A stretch of DNA of 40,273 nucleotides from Acidobacteriota bacterium (GTDB lineage: Bacteria > Acidobacteriota > Vicinamibacteria > Vicinamibacterales > UBA2999): positions 1 through 40,273 of the forward strand of contig JACQZV010000093.1 of the NCBI GenBank assembly GCA_016213695.1. Direction: 5' to 3'. Below, piece by piece: positions 28,857 through 37,485 of this stretch. The first letter of the stretch is position 1. Every line of letters begins with the position of its first letter. Under the pieces are notes generated by a model, which saw nothing but the letters and a program-made list of their open reading frames with translations, did no database searches and was not told the origin of the DNA. The translations under genes were made by a program, and so were the position numbers.

Positions 28857-30002
28857 ATGAACCATCCTGCGTACGCCGTCGCGCGCATGGTCGCGCCGGC
28901 GGTCGCCGATCACCTGCAGCGCCACCGGGCGGCGCTGCCGCCGCAGGACCCGGCGCGGCCGCCGCTCGAGCTGCTCCCGACCGCGCCCCACATCGAAGCC
29001 CTGGTCGATGTCGCATTCTGGGCCAGCGTCCGCCGCGAAGAAGGCTACATCCCGAAGATCTCTCTTGCCTTCCTCCGGCCCATGGCCGAGGTGTCTCCGC
29101 TCGTCTTCGGGCAGCCGCTGCCGCTCGACCCCGCCGCGCTGACCCGCCTGGCGGCGGCCGTCGAACGGCCGGGCGTGCATCTGGGCGTCTGGCCGGCCGA
29201 CAGCGGAGACCTGATGGTCTGGGGGGCGACCCACACGATCCCATCGTTCTGCTTCGTCGTCGAAGTGGTCGCGCCCGGCGTGCTCGTGCTCAAGCATCGT
29301 CCGCGACACGAATCGCGCAAGTTCGTCAACGTGGCGGTGCTCGAGGGCGATCGGATCAAGATCGTCGACGAAGGCACGTCGCTGCTGGCCGGCTGCCCCG
29401 CGCTGATGGCGTCGCTCATCGCCTTCGACCCGGCGTCGCTTCACGACGACGCGCTGAACCTGCAGGTGCGGCTGGCGCTGTCGATGCGCCGGCACGGGCG
29501 CGGCGGCATTCTGCTGATCGTGCCGTCGGGCACCGATGCGTGGCGTGATTCGATCGTCCACCCGATCCGGTACGCCGTGCAGCCGCCCTTCCGCCAGCTG
29601 CCGGACCTGCTCCGCGGGCGCGGCGACATGGCCGAACACGAGTGGCACGAAGCGCTGGAGCGCTCCATCGATTCGCTGGCCGGCCTGACGGCGGTCGACG
29701 GCGCGACGGTGATGACCGACGGCTACGATCTGCTCGCGTTCGGCGCCAAGATCGGCCGCCGGGACGGCGGCAGCCCCGTGGAGGACATTGTCGTGACCGA
29801 ACCGATTGTCGACGGCGCAGCCGAGCGCATGCACCCCGGCCAGCTCGGCGGCACCCGCCATCTGGCGGCCGCGCAGTTCGTGCACGACCAGCGAGGGGCC
29901 GTGGCGCTCGTCGCGTCGCAGGACGGGCGATTCACGATCTGCGCGTGGTCGCCCTGCGACGACACCGTCCATGCGCACCGCGTCGAGATCCTGCTGTTAT
30001 AG
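28857..30002 (+). CDS. DACNV/DisA_N-like (diadenylate cyclase-related) putative sensor protein
   Basis: A 381-residue soluble protein with no signal peptide or membrane helix. The last ~110 residues resemble the catalytic fold of c-di-AMP synthases: D281-G-A283 in VDGATVMTDGYDLLAFGAKI, then G332-T-R-H335 in LGGTRHLAAAQFV and a final ALVASQDGRFTICAW strand. In true cyclases the motif is RHR; here the third residue is Leu336. The N-terminal ~250 residues form an unfamiliar domain with segments RRHGRGGILLIVPSG and SRKFVNVAVLEG. This matches the family annotated as probable sensor domain DACNV. Whether it makes, binds or cannot handle c-di-AMP is unknown. It ends the hspR-dnaJ-clpB-ftsH operon. 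Confidence 0.72.
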   Translation: MNHPAYAVARMVAPAVADHLQRHRAALPPQDPARPPLELLPTAPHIEALVDVAFWASVRREEGYIPKISLAFLRPMAEVSPLVFGQPLPLDPAALTRLAAAVERPGVHLGVWPADSGDLMVWGATHTIPSFCFVVEVVAPGVLVLKHRPRHESRKFVNVAVLEGDRIKIVDEGTSLLAGCPALMASLIAFDPASLHDDALNLQVRLALSMRRHGRGGILLIVPSGTDAWRDSIVHPIRYAVQPPFRQLPDLLRGRGDMAEHEWHEALERSIDSLAGLTAVDGATVMTDGYDLLAFGAKIGRRDGGSPVEDIVVTEPIVDGAAERMHPGQLGGTRHLAAAQFVHDQRGAVALVASQDGRFTICAWSPCDDTVHAHRVEILLL

Positions 30003-30014
30003 GGGACGCGGGGC

Positions 30015-31679
30015 TCAGTCGGTCACGCACCCCTCGGAGGCGGAGCGGACCAGGCGCACGTACTTGCCCAGCACGCCGCTGGTGGCCCGCGGGGCGGGCG
30101 CCGTCCAGGCGGCACGCCGCGCCTCGAGATCCTGGGCGCTCAGCTCGACGCGCAGCTCGCCCGCCGCCGCGTCGATGGTGACGCGGTCGCCGTCGCGGAG
30201 GAGTGCGATCGGCCCTCCGTCCTGCGCCTCCGGCGTGATGTGGCCGATGATGAAGCCGTGCGAGCCGCCGGAAAAGCGGCCGTCGGTAATCATGGCGACA
30301 TCCTTGCCGAGCCCGGCGCCCATGATCGCGGAGGTCGGCGTCAGCATCTCGGGCATCCCCGGTCCGCCCTTCGGCCCCTCGTAGCGAATGACGACCACCG
30401 ATCCCTTGAGGATCTCTCCACGCTCGAGGCCCGCCAGCATCGCTTCTTCCGAGTCGTACACCTTTGCCGGCCCGGCGAAGCGCTCCCCTTCCTTGCCCGT
30501 GATCTTCGCGACCGCCCCGTCGGGCGCGAGATTCCCGCGAAGGATCCGCAGGTGGCCGCGCGGGGAGACCGGCTGCTCGATCGGTTGAATCACCTGCTGT
30601 CCCTGCGCGAGCGGTGGGGCCCCCGCCACGTTCTCGGCGAGCGTCTTCCCCGTGACCGTCAGGCAGTCGCCGTGGAGGAACCCGCGCTCGAGCAGGTATC
30701 GCATCACCGCGGGAGTGCCGCCGGCGTTGTGGAGATCTTCCTGGACGTACCGGCCGCTCGGCTTCAGGTCCGCGAGCAGCGGGACGCGGTCGCTCACCCG
30801 CTGGAAGTCCTCGAGCGCCAGCGGAATGCGGGCCGTCCTGGCAATCGCCAGCAGGTGCAGCACGGCGTTGGTGGAGCCGCCGAGCGCCATCACCATCGTG
30901 ATCGCGTTTTCGAACGACCGGCGCGAAAGGATGTCGAGCGGCTTCAGATCGCGCTCGAGGAGCGTCCGCACGGCCGGCCCCGAGCGGCGGCACTCGTCAA
31001 CCTTGCCCGGATCGTCGGCCGGCGTCGACGAGCTGTACGGCAGGGACAGGCCCAGCGCCTCGATCGCGACCGCCATCGTGTTGGCGGTGTACATCCCGCC
31101 GCAGGCGCCGGCGCCGGGGCACGAGTGGCGGACGATGTCGAGCCGCTGCGCGTCGGTAATCGCGCCCGCGAGATACTCGCCGTACGACTGGAACGCCGAG
31201 ATCACGTCGCGCGGCTTGCCGAGCGCCTCGCCGGGGCGGATCGTGCCGCCGTACACCATCAGGGCGGGCCGATTCAGCCGGATCATCGCCATCACCGACC
31301 CCGGCATGTTCTTGTCGCAGCCGGGCACGGTGACCAGCGCGTCGTACCACTGCGCGCCCATCACGGTCTCGATCGAATCGGCAATCACATCGCGCGACGG
31401 CAGCGAGTAGCTCATGCCCTCGGTGCCCATCGAAATGCCGTCGCTGACGCCGATCGTGTTGAAGCGCAGGCCGACGAGACCCGCCCCCTGCACGCCTTCC
31501 TTGACGTGCAGCGCGAGGCGATCGAGATGCATGTTGCAGGTGTTGCCCTCCCACCACATGCTGCAGATGCCCACCTGCGCCTTCTGCAAATCGGCGTCGG
31601 TGAGCCCCGCGCCGTACAGCATCGCCTGCGAGGCGCCCTGGCTGCGCGGCTGCGTGATGCGTGCGGAGTACTTGTTCAT
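30015..31679 (-). CDS. ilvD: Dihydroxy-acid dehydratase
   Basis: Dehydrates 2,3-dihydroxy-isovalerate and -methylvalerate to 2-keto acids, the third step of valine/isoleucine synthesis. 554 residues starting [20 protein letters not shown]. Iron-sulphur cysteines Cys48 (NTCNMH), Cys121 ([11 protein letters not shown]) and Cys193 ([13 protein letters not shown]) are all present, the three-Cys pattern of the [2Fe-2S] type. [14 protein letters not shown] and [15 protein letters not shown] complete the family pattern. I chose the ATG at 31679 because it overlaps the ilvC stop by 4 nt (ATGA) and fits family starts; the frame continues open 41 codons upstream. Last gene of the ilvBNCD operon. Confidence 0.97.
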   Translation of the reverse strand: MNKYSARITQPRSQGASQAMLYGAGLTDADLQKAQVGICSMWWEGNTCNMHLDRLALHVKEGVQGAGLVGLRFNTIGVSDGISMGTEGMSYSLPSRDVIADSIETVMGAQWYDALVTVPGCDKNMPGSVMAMIRLNRPALMVYGGTIRPGEALGKPRDVISAFQSYGEYLAGAITDAQRLDIVRHSCPGAGACGGMYTANTMAVAIEALGLSLPYSSSTPADDPGKVDECRRSGPAVRTLLERDLKPLDILSRRSFENAITMVMALGGSTNAVLHLLAIARTARIPLALEDFQRVSDRVPLLADLKPSGRYVQEDLHNAGGTPAVMRYLLERGFLHGDCLTVTGKTLAENVAGAPPLAQGQQVIQPIEQPVSPRGHLRILRGNLAPDGAVAKITGKEGERFAGPAKVYDSEEAMLAGLERGEILKGSVVVIRYEGPKGGPGMPEMLTPTSAIMGAGLGKDVAMITDGRFSGGSHGFIIGHITPEAQDGGPIALLRDGDRVTIDAAAGELRVELSAQDLEARRAAWTAPAPRATSGVLGKYVRLVRSASEGCVTD

Positions 31680-32695
31680 ACCGACGACGGCTGCGGGAGC
31701 TTCACCGGATCGAGGAACGGCATCATGTCGCGCAGCTTCGACCCGACGATCTCGAGCGGGTGATTCCGGTCGCGCTCGCGCATCGCCTTGAAATTCGGAC
31801 ACCCGGCCTCGTTTTCGTCGATCCAGTTCTTCGCGAACTCACCCGCCTGAATCTCCTTGAGCAGCTGGCGCATGGTGGCCTTGGTCTGCTCGGTGATGAT
31901 GCGCGACCCGGCCGTATAGTCGCCGTACTCGGCGGTGTCGCTCACCGAGTAGCGCATGTAGCTCAACCCGCCGCGGTACATCAGATCGACGATGAGCTTC
32001 AGCTCGTGCAGGCACTCGAAATACGCAATCTCCGGCTGGTAGCCCGCCTCGAGGAGAATTTCGAATCCCGCCTTGACGAGGGCGCTTGTGCCGCCGCAGA
32101 GCACCGCCTGCTCGCCGAACAGATCGGTCTCCGTTTCCTCGGCGAACGTGGTCGCGATCACGCCGGCGCGCGTGCAGCCGATGGCGCGCGCGTACGACAG
32201 CGCCAGTCCCTTGCCCCTGCCGGTGACGTCCTGATGCACCGCCAGCAGTCCCGGCGTGCCGCCTCCCTCCTCGAACACCTCACGGACGCGGTGGCCCGGC
32301 GCCTTCGGCGCGACCATCGTCACGTCGACGTCCGTCGGCGGCACGAGCCAGTTGAAGCGCACGGCGAAGCCGTGGGCGAACATCAGCATCTTGCCGGCCG
32401 TCAGGTGCTGTCTGATGTCGGCGGTGTACACCTTCGCCTGGTGCTGGTCGGGCACGAGGACCATGATGACGTCGGCCCACTTCGAGGCCTCGGCGATGCC
32501 CAGCACCGTCAGCCCGGCGGTCCGCGCCTTCTCAATCGACTTGCTCGTGGCCGGCAGCCCGACCACCACCTCGACGCCGCTGTCCTTGAGGTTGAGCGCG
32601 TGGGCGTGGCCCTGCGATCCGTATCCAATCACCGCCACTTTCTTCGCGCGGATCAACTGGATATCCGCATCCTGGTCGTAATACATCGTCGCCAT
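31676..32695 (-). CDS. ilvC: Ketol-acid reductoisomerase, class I
   Basis: Isomerises and reduces acetolactate or acetohydroxybutyrate, the second common step to valine and isoleucine. 339 residues, the short (class I) length. Rossmann motif [18 protein letters not shown], active-site [22 protein letters not shown] (Mg2+ ligands in the two acidic clusters, split here from one segment) and [10 protein letters not shown] are intact. The cofactor-specificity loop reads GLPATSKS, where most class I enzymes have Arg or Lys after GL; the SKS that contacts the NADPH phosphate remains. AGGAG lies 5 nt before the ATG. The gene follows ilvN by 15 nt and overlaps ilvD by 4. Confidence 0.97.
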   Translation of the reverse strand: MATMYYDQDADIQLIRAKKVAVIGYGSQGHAHALNLKDSGVEVVVGLPATSKSIEKARTAGLTVLGIAEASKWADVIMVLVPDQHQAKVYTADIRQHLTAGKMLMFAHGFAVRFNWLVPPTDVDVTMVAPKAPGHRVREVFEEGGGTPGLLAVHQDVTGRGKGLALSYARAIGCTRAGVIATTFAEETETDLFGEQAVLCGGTSALVKAGFEILLEAGYQPEIAYFECLHELKLIVDLMYRGGLSYMRYSVSDTAEYGDYTAGSRIITEQTKATMRQLLKEIQAGEFAKNWIDENEAGCPNFKAMRERDRNHPLEIVGSKLRDMMPFLDPVKLPQPSSV

Positions 32696-32710
32696 GGGTA
32701 CTCCTGAGGG

Positions 32711-33214
32711 TTAAGAAGCTTGCGCGGCCGACAGCGCCGTGTCGCCCCGCCGCATCGCCACCTGGCCGGTCCGGACCATCTCGATGATCCCCAGCGGCTC
32801 GAGCCGGCTGATGACGGCGTCGACGTGCGGCGGCTCGCCGGTAATCTCGAGGGTCATCGTCTGCTCGCCCGAGTCCACGATGTGCGCGCGGGTCTCATCG
32901 ACCACGCGGAGCAGCGCGGCGCGGTCGTGGCCCGCGACTGCGACCTTCACGAGGGCAAGGTCGCGCGCCACCGCGGGCACCAGGCCGAGATCCTCGACCT
33001 GCAGCACGTTCACGAGTTTGTACAAGTAAGCGGTCACGCGCTCCGCGCTCGCCTGATCGCTGTCGATCACGATCGTCATGCGCGAGACGCCCGGCTCGGC
33101 GGTGCGGCCGACCGTCAGCGACTCGATGTTGAAATTCCGGCGCCGGAAGAGCGACGCGACACGATTGAGGACGCCCGGCTTGTCTTCGACGAGCGCCACG
33201 AGGGTGTGATGCAT
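32711..33214 (-). CDS. ilvN: Acetolactate synthase regulatory (small) subunit
   Basis: Binds branched-chain amino acids and confers feedback inhibition and full activity on IlvB. 167 residues: an N-terminal ACT domain (TLVALVEDKPGVLNRVASLF, RRRNFNIESLTVG) and the C-terminal ALS small-subunit domain (RDLALVKVAVAG, GIIEMVRTGQVAMRRG). Length is typical of IlvH/IlvN. It is separated from ilvB by 102 nt that hold a heptamer-repeat inverted array. A GGGAG lies 15 nt before the ATG, farther than usual, so translation initiation may depend on folding of that spacer. Symbol ilvN versus ilvH is a naming choice. Confidence 0.96.
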   Translation of the reverse strand: MHHTLVALVEDKPGVLNRVASLFRRRNFNIESLTVGRTAEPGVSRMTIVIDSDQASAERVTAYLYKLVNVLQVEDLGLVPAVARDLALVKVAVAGHDRAALLRVVDETRAHIVDSGEQTMTLEITGEPPHVDAVISRLEPLGIIEMVRTGQVAMRRGDTALSAAQAS

Positions 33215-33235
33215 GTGCGGACTGTTGAATCTCCC

Positions 33236-33313
33236 GTCTTTGTCTTTGGTCTTTGGTCTCTGGTCTTCAGGCCGCTGTCCGGGCCGAAAGACGACAGACG
33301 AAAGACCAAGGAC
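33236..33313. repeat. Heptamer array 3: two inverted heptamer blocks forming a long hairpin
   Basis: Between ilvB and ilvN. Left block: GTCTTTG-type units at 33242, 33249, 33256 (GTCTCTG) and 33263 (GTCTTCA), with a partial one at 33236. Right block: GAAAGAC at 33286, GACAGAC at 33293, GAAAGAC at 33300 and CAAGGAC at 33307, which are reverse complements of GTCTTTC-type units. The blocks face each other across GGCC...GGCC and a ~8-nt loop. The transcript could form a stem of about 30 imperfect pairs. Confidence 0.85.
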
Positions 33314-33316
33314 CCA

Positions 33317-35068
33317 CTAGGTCGGATCGGCGCCCGTTTCGGCGAGCACCGTCGGCTCGGGACGGCGAATCATCGCGTCCAGGTCGGCGCCGGCCGGTAC
33401 CATCGGGTACACGCTGTCCTCCTGCTCCACGCGGAAGTCGATGAGGACCGTGCCCTCGGCGGCGCGGGCCCGCTCGACCGCGCCGAGCACCTCGCTCCGC
33501 TTCTCGACGCGCAGTCCCTCCAGGCCGTGCGCGTCGGCCAGTTTCACGAAATCAGGACTGCGCAACGGCGTCGCGGCGTAGCGGCGCTCGTAGAAGAACT
33601 CCTGCCACTGCCGCACCATCCCGAGATAGCCGTTGTTGATGATGGCGATGTTGATCTTGACGCCTTCCTGCGCGGCGGTCGTCAGCTCCGCCTGCGTCAT
33701 CTGGAAGCCGCCGTCGCCGACGATGGCCCAGACCTCGGCATCGGGACGGGCGATCTTCGCGCCGATGGCGGCCGGCACCGCGAAGCCCATCGTGCCAAGG
33801 CCGCCCGAGGTGATGAGCGTCCGCGGCGACTCGTGATGGTAGTACTGCGCCTCCCACATCTGGTGCTGGCCGACGTCGGTCACCACCACCGCGTTGCCCC
33901 CCGTGATGCGCCAGATGTCGTTGATGACGTGCGCCGCATACAGGTGCCCGGTGTCCGGCAGCGCCTGGATGTCGCGCACCGCGGCGTCACCCTTCATCGA
34001 ATCGATGTACGACACCCACGGCGCATGATCGGCGGGCTCGAGCACCTCGACGAGATCGACGAGCGTCTCGCGCAGATCCCCCACGATGGCCGCGTCGCAC
34101 ACGACGTTCTTGTTGATCTCCGACGGATCGATGTCGACGTGGATCTTTCTGGCGTGCGGGGCGTACGTCTTGGTATTGCCGGTCACGCGGTCGTCGAAGC
34201 GCATGCCGAACGCCAGCAGCAGGTCGGCCTCCTGAATCGCATGATTCACCCACGCCTCGCCGTGCATGCCCATCATCCCCAGGTTGAGCGGATGGCTCGC
34301 CGGCACGCCGCCGAGACCGAGCAGCGTCATCGCAATCGGTGCGTCGATCCGCTCGGCCAGCGCCAGCAGCTGCGTCGTCGCGCCGCCCTGGATCACCCCC
34401 TGGCCCGCCAGAATCACCGGCCGCTGCGAGCGGCGAATCAGCTCCGCCGCCTTCAGGAGGGCCTCACGCGTGACCGGGCGATTGGGGCGATAGCCGCGCA
34501 GCTTCACCGGGCTCGGATCCCACCGCCAGTCGGTCGAGGCCTGCTGCGCATCCTTGGTAATGTCGACCAGGACGGGCCCGGGCCGGCCCGAGATCGCCAG
34601 GTGGAATGCCTCCTTCATGGCAGGCATGATGTCGTCCACGCGCGTCACCAGATAGCTGTGCTTGGTAATCGGCAGCGTGATGCCGGTGATGTCGGTCTCC
34701 TGGAACGCGTCGTAGCCGATGAGCTTGCCCGGTACCTGGCCCGTGATGCAGACAATCGGGGACGAATCCATCATCGCCGTGGCGATGCCGGTCACCATGT
34801 TCGTCGCGCCCGGGCCCGACGTCGCCACGGCCACGCCGACGCCGCCGCCGGCACGGGCAAACCCGTCGGCCATATGTGTGGCCCCTTGCTCGTGGCGCAC
34901 CAGGACGTGCCGGACCGGATAGTCCAGCATGGCGTCATACGCCGGGAGGATGGCGCCGCCGGGGTACCCGAACACCGTGTGCACGCCCTCGTGCACGAGG
35001 CACTCCCAGATGATTTGCGCACCGGTCCGTGTGGGCATGCTGGCCAGTCTGCCTGACGGGGCGGCCAT
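33317..35068 (-). CDS. ilvB: Acetolactate synthase catalytic (large) subunit
   Basis: TPP-dependent condensation of pyruvate to acetolactate (or with 2-ketobutyrate), first step of valine/isoleucine synthesis. 583 residues with the three TPP-family domains: catalytic Glu60 in VRHEQGATHMADGFARA, central domain with VILAGQGVIQGG, and C-terminal TPP motif GDGGFQMTQAEL to NNGYLGMVRQWQ. It fits biosynthetic AHAS rather than catabolic ALS because ilvN follows. The ATG at 35068 lies 8 nt after a TATCAA hexamer, with no Shine-Dalgarno sequence; a second Met at codon 11 is an alternative start. No leader-peptide attenuator or T-box is visible upstream. Confidence 0.97.
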   Translation of the reverse strand: MAAPSGRLASMPTRTGAQIIWECLVHEGVHTVFGYPGGAILPAYDAMLDYPVRHVLVRHEQGATHMADGFARAGGGVGVAVATSGPGATNMVTGIATAMMDSSPIVCITGQVPGKLIGYDAFQETDITGITLPITKHSYLVTRVDDIMPAMKEAFHLAISGRPGPVLVDITKDAQQASTDWRWDPSPVKLRGYRPNRPVTREALLKAAELIRRSQRPVILAGQGVIQGGATTQLLALAERIDAPIAMTLLGLGGVPASHPLNLGMMGMHGEAWVNHAIQEADLLLAFGMRFDDRVTGNTKTYAPHARKIHVDIDPSEINKNVVCDAAIVGDLRETLVDLVEVLEPADHAPWVSYIDSMKGDAAVRDIQALPDTGHLYAAHVINDIWRITGGNAVVVTDVGQHQMWEAQYYHHESPRTLITSGGLGTMGFAVPAAIGAKIARPDAEVWAIVGDGGFQMTQAELTTAAQEGVKINIAIINNGYLGMVRQWQEFFYERRYAATPLRSPDFVKLADAHGLEGLRVEKRSEVLGAVERARAAEGTVLIDFRVEQEDSVYPMVPAGADLDAMIRRPEPTVLAETGADPT

Positions 35069-35076
35069 CAGTCAAA

Positions 35077-35104
35077 TTGATAGTTATTCAAACACAATAA
35101 CCAA
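35077..35104 (-). promoter_or_regulatory. Putative promoter of the ilvBNCD operon in an AT-rich island
   Basis: On the minus strand TTGGTT (35104 to 35099) and TATCAA (35082 to 35077) are 16 nt apart, 8 nt before the ilvB ATG. The surrounding 45 nt (35069-35113) are strikingly AT-rich against GC-rich neighbours. TTGA-N7-TCAA within it is a possible operator half-site pair. Confidence 0.5.
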
Positions 35105-35113
35105 CAGTAATAC

Positions 35114-35353
35114 CTACGCCGCCCCGGTGGGCCCGGCCGGCTTCCCGCCCGGGCCCGGCACGGCAGCCTCGGCCCCGTCAAATCCCGTTGTCCGGTGGGT
35201 GCCATCGCAGAACGGCTTGGCCGCCGACTTGCCGCATCGGCAGAGCGCCACGGGCCGCCGCTCAATCGTGTAGGGCACGCCGTTCCAGTCAACGAGGGCG
35301 ACGTCCTCGCTTTCGATGACGTAGGGACCGTTCTTGCGCAGGCGAATCCTCAT
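35114..35353 (-). CDS. CDGSH-type iron-sulphur protein
   Basis: A 79-residue protein with the CDGSH cluster motif C-x-C-x2-S-x3-P-x-C-D-G-x-H, read directly as CRCGKSAAKPFCDGTH in the middle. Such proteins hold a redox-active [2Fe-2S] cluster with 3 Cys and 1 His ligands; the precise bacterial role is not settled. A preceding segment (RKNGPYVIESEDVALVDW) is the usual N-terminal strand region. Start at 35353 (ATG) gives the family-like MRIRLRKNGPY; the longer frame upstream would overlap the CoA-binding gene. The C-terminus is Gly/Pro/Ala-rich and probably disordered. Confidence 0.93.
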   Translation of the reverse strand: MRIRLRKNGPYVIESEDVALVDWNGVPYTIERRPVALCRCGKSAAKPFCDGTHRTTGFDGAEAAVPGPGGKPAGPTGAA

Positions 35354-35381
35354 CGGGCACTCCAGGCAGCCCCGGCCGGCA

Positions 35382-35753
35382 TCAGAATGCGCCCGGATCC
35401 CGACCGATGGCGACGATGCTGCATGCCGCAATCACGTTCAGCTTGCGCCGCTTCGCGTCGGCCAGGACTTCGTCGCTGTCGGCCCCGGGGTTGATCCAAA
35501 TCTCCGGAATCTGCTTCCGCTCGAATTCCGGAAGCAGCCGCAGCGCCACGTCCGGCTGCACATACACCGTGGCGATGTCGATCGACTCCGGGACGTCCAG
35601 CACCGACGCATAGGCGCGCAGGCCCTCGACGAGTGGTTCGCCCGGATTGACAGGGATGACCCGGTAGCCTTCCGCCTGGAACGCGCGAAGCGCCTTGTTG
35701 CCGAACTTCTGGCGGTCGTTCGACGCGCCGACCACGGCGACCGTCCTGATCAT
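35382..35753 (-). CDS. CoA-binding Rossmann protein (YccU-like)
   Basis: A 123-residue CoA_binding_2 domain protein. It opens with VAVVGASNDRQKFGNKALRAF, a glycine-rich nucleotide loop, and continues with GYRVIPVNPGEP, VDIATVYV-type strands and IPEIWINPGADSDEVLADA, all typical of the YccU family. Members resemble the CoA-binding domain of succinyl-CoA ligases but lack the catalytic part; function is unestablished. Start at 35753: CATACT on the minus strand ends 6 nt before the ATG, with no Shine-Dalgarno sequence. It is followed after 28 nt by the CDGSH gene and diverges from the glycosyltransferase gene. Confidence 0.92.
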   Translation of the reverse strand: MIRTVAVVGASNDRQKFGNKALRAFQAEGYRVIPVNPGEPLVEGLRAYASVLDVPESIDIATVYVQPDVALRLLPEFERKQIPEIWINPGADSDEVLADAKRRKLNVIAACSIVAIGRDPGAF

Positions 35754-35759
35754 GATCCC

Positions 35760-35788
35760 AGTATGACACTCGCCGGGTTCGATAGAAT
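35760..35788. promoter_or_regulatory. Divergent -10 elements, CoA-binding and glycosyltransferase genes
   Basis: Minus-strand CATACT (35765 to 35760) is 6 nt before the ATG at 35753. Plus-strand TAGAAT (35783-35788) is 9 nt before the GTG at 35798. Both starts lack a Shine-Dalgarno sequence. Here the two hexamers are 17 nt apart rather than overlapping. Confidence 0.5.
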
Positions 35789-35797
35789 GGGCATCCC

Positions 35798-37456
35798 GTG
35801 CGGCGCCCCGTACTCACCCTGCTGTTCCTCTGCTCGCTGACGTTCTTCCTCGGCCTCGGGCGACAGGCCATCACCGACTCCGACGAAGGCTTCTACGCCG
35901 AAGCCGCGCGGGAGATGGTCGAGGGCGGCGACTGGATCACGCCGCATTTCAACTACGAGGAGCGGTGGCAGAAACCCGTCCTGTATTACTGGATCACCGC
36001 CGCCGCCTACGTCCTGACGGGACCCACCGAGCAGGCAGCCCGCTGGTGGTCGGCGCTCTCGGGCCTGGGGCTCGTCCTCCTGACGTGGGCCGCCGCGCGC
36101 CGCCCCACACCGGGTCCGGCCGGCCCCGGCCGGCACGTCACGGAGGAGGCGGCGTGGCTGGCCGGCGCGATCGTCGCCACCTGTTTCGGCTGCTTCGCGA
36201 TGGCGCGCCTCGCGCTGCCCGATCTGCCCCTCGCCTTCCTTGTGACGCTTGCGATCTGGTCGGCGCTCGAGGACAGGTGGCGGCTTGCCGGCGCCGCGGC
36301 GGGTCTGGGATTCGCGATGAAAGGCCCGCTCGCGATCGCGCTCCCCGCGATGGTGCTCGTGCCGATCTGGTGGCGCGAGCGGCGCCTCCAGGCGCTCCCC
36401 TGGCGTGAGGTTGCGCTCGCGGCGGTGATCTTCGCGGTCGTCGGGCTCCCCTGGTACGGCGCCATGACGCTGCAGCACGGCGTCGCGTACCTCAACAGCT
36501 TCTTCGTCGGTGACAATCTGGAACGGTTCGCCACCGATCGCTTCAACGAACCGCGGCCCCTCTGGTTCTACGTCCCGATCGTAATCGGCGGCATGCTCCC
36601 GTGGTCGATGTACCTGGCCGTACTGCCGTGGCGATCGATCCGCGATCTCCTGCGGCGCACGCGCCAGGTGTCGGCCGACGAGTGGCGGCTCCTTGTCTGG
36701 GCGTTCGTGCCGCTGCTCTTTTTCACGCTGTCGATCGGCAAGCAGCCCCGGTACATTCTTCCGGTCCTTCCCCCCCTCGGCATCCTGCTCGCCCGATCGC
36801 TGACAAAGCGGATCGCCGCTGCCGATCGGCCCGCGCGGCGCGAACTGGCGATTGCGACCGGGGCGACTGCGGCCCTCTACGCCGCGTTCGCCGTGCTCCT
36901 CCTGCGCGCACAGCCGCTGTTCATCACCACCGCGCCCGTGCTGACTCTGACCGGCGCTGCGGCGATCGCGGGCGGCGCGCTGGCGCTCGGATCGCTCGCA
37001 GCCACGCGCCGCTGGCGCGCGCTGCCGGTCACGACAACCGCCTGCGCCGCCGTGCTGCTGCTGTCGATCCAGTTCGGCGCCCTCGCGGGCCGCCGACCCG
37101 AAGCGGTCGAGCAAATGGCGGCCCTCCTGCGCCAGTACCGGCAGGGGGACCAGCCGGTCGGGCTCTACCGGGTCTTTGTCAGGAATCTGGCCTTTTACAG
37201 CCGGTCCGCGCAGATCGATCTGTTCGGCGAGAGCCAGGCGCTCGACTTCCTGAAGTCACCCGATCGGGTCCTGCTCGTCGTGCGTGATGTCGATCTGCCG
37301 CGGCTGGAGGCAATGTCCGGCGTCATCACACAGCGCCTTGGCGAGGTGCAATACCTGAATACCAACAACATCCGCGTCCGGACGGTCCTCTCCCCGGCGC
37401 CGTCGCAGAACCTGGAGCGGGTGCTGCTGGTGGCGAACAGGGCCGCCGGGCCATAG
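35798..37456 (+). CDS. ArnT/PMT-like glycosyltransferase (GT39/GT83 superfamily)
   Basis: A 552-residue polytopic inner-membrane enzyme that should move a sugar from a polyprenyl-phosphate donor onto lipid or protein at the periplasmic face. The first loop carries the catalytic acidic pair Asp29-Glu30 in TDSDEGFYAEAAREM, followed by GDWITPHFNYEE and KPVLYYW, as in ArnT and related PMT_2 proteins. About ten to eleven helices follow, then a ~120-residue soluble C-terminus. IGKQPRYILPVLPPL is the family KxxxYxLP segment. Start is GTG at 35798. Neighbouring arn or lipid A genes are absent, so substrate cannot be assigned. Confidence 0.88.
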   Translation: MRRPVLTLLFLCSLTFFLGLGRQAITDSDEGFYAEAAREMVEGGDWITPHFNYEERWQKPVLYYWITAAAYVLTGPTEQAARWWSALSGLGLVLLTWAAARRPTPGPAGPGRHVTEEAAWLAGAIVATCFGCFAMARLALPDLPLAFLVTLAIWSALEDRWRLAGAAAGLGFAMKGPLAIALPAMVLVPIWWRERRLQALPWREVALAAVIFAVVGLPWYGAMTLQHGVAYLNSFFVGDNLERFATDRFNEPRPLWFYVPIVIGGMLPWSMYLAVLPWRSIRDLLRRTRQVSADEWRLLVWAFVPLLFFTLSIGKQPRYILPVLPPLGILLARSLTKRIAAADRPARRELAIATGATAALYAAFAVLLLRAQPLFITTAPVLTLTGAAAIAGGALALGSLAATRRWRALPVTTTACAAVLLLSIQFGALAGRRPEAVEQMAALLRQYRQGDQPVGLYRVFVRNLAFYSRSAQIDLFGESQALDFLKSPDRVLLVVRDVDLPRLEAMSGVITQRLGEVQYLNTNNIRVRTVLSPAPSQNLERVLLVANRAAGP

Positions 37457-37485
37457 GGGGCCGGCCCTGCGAGCGGGTCAGGTCG

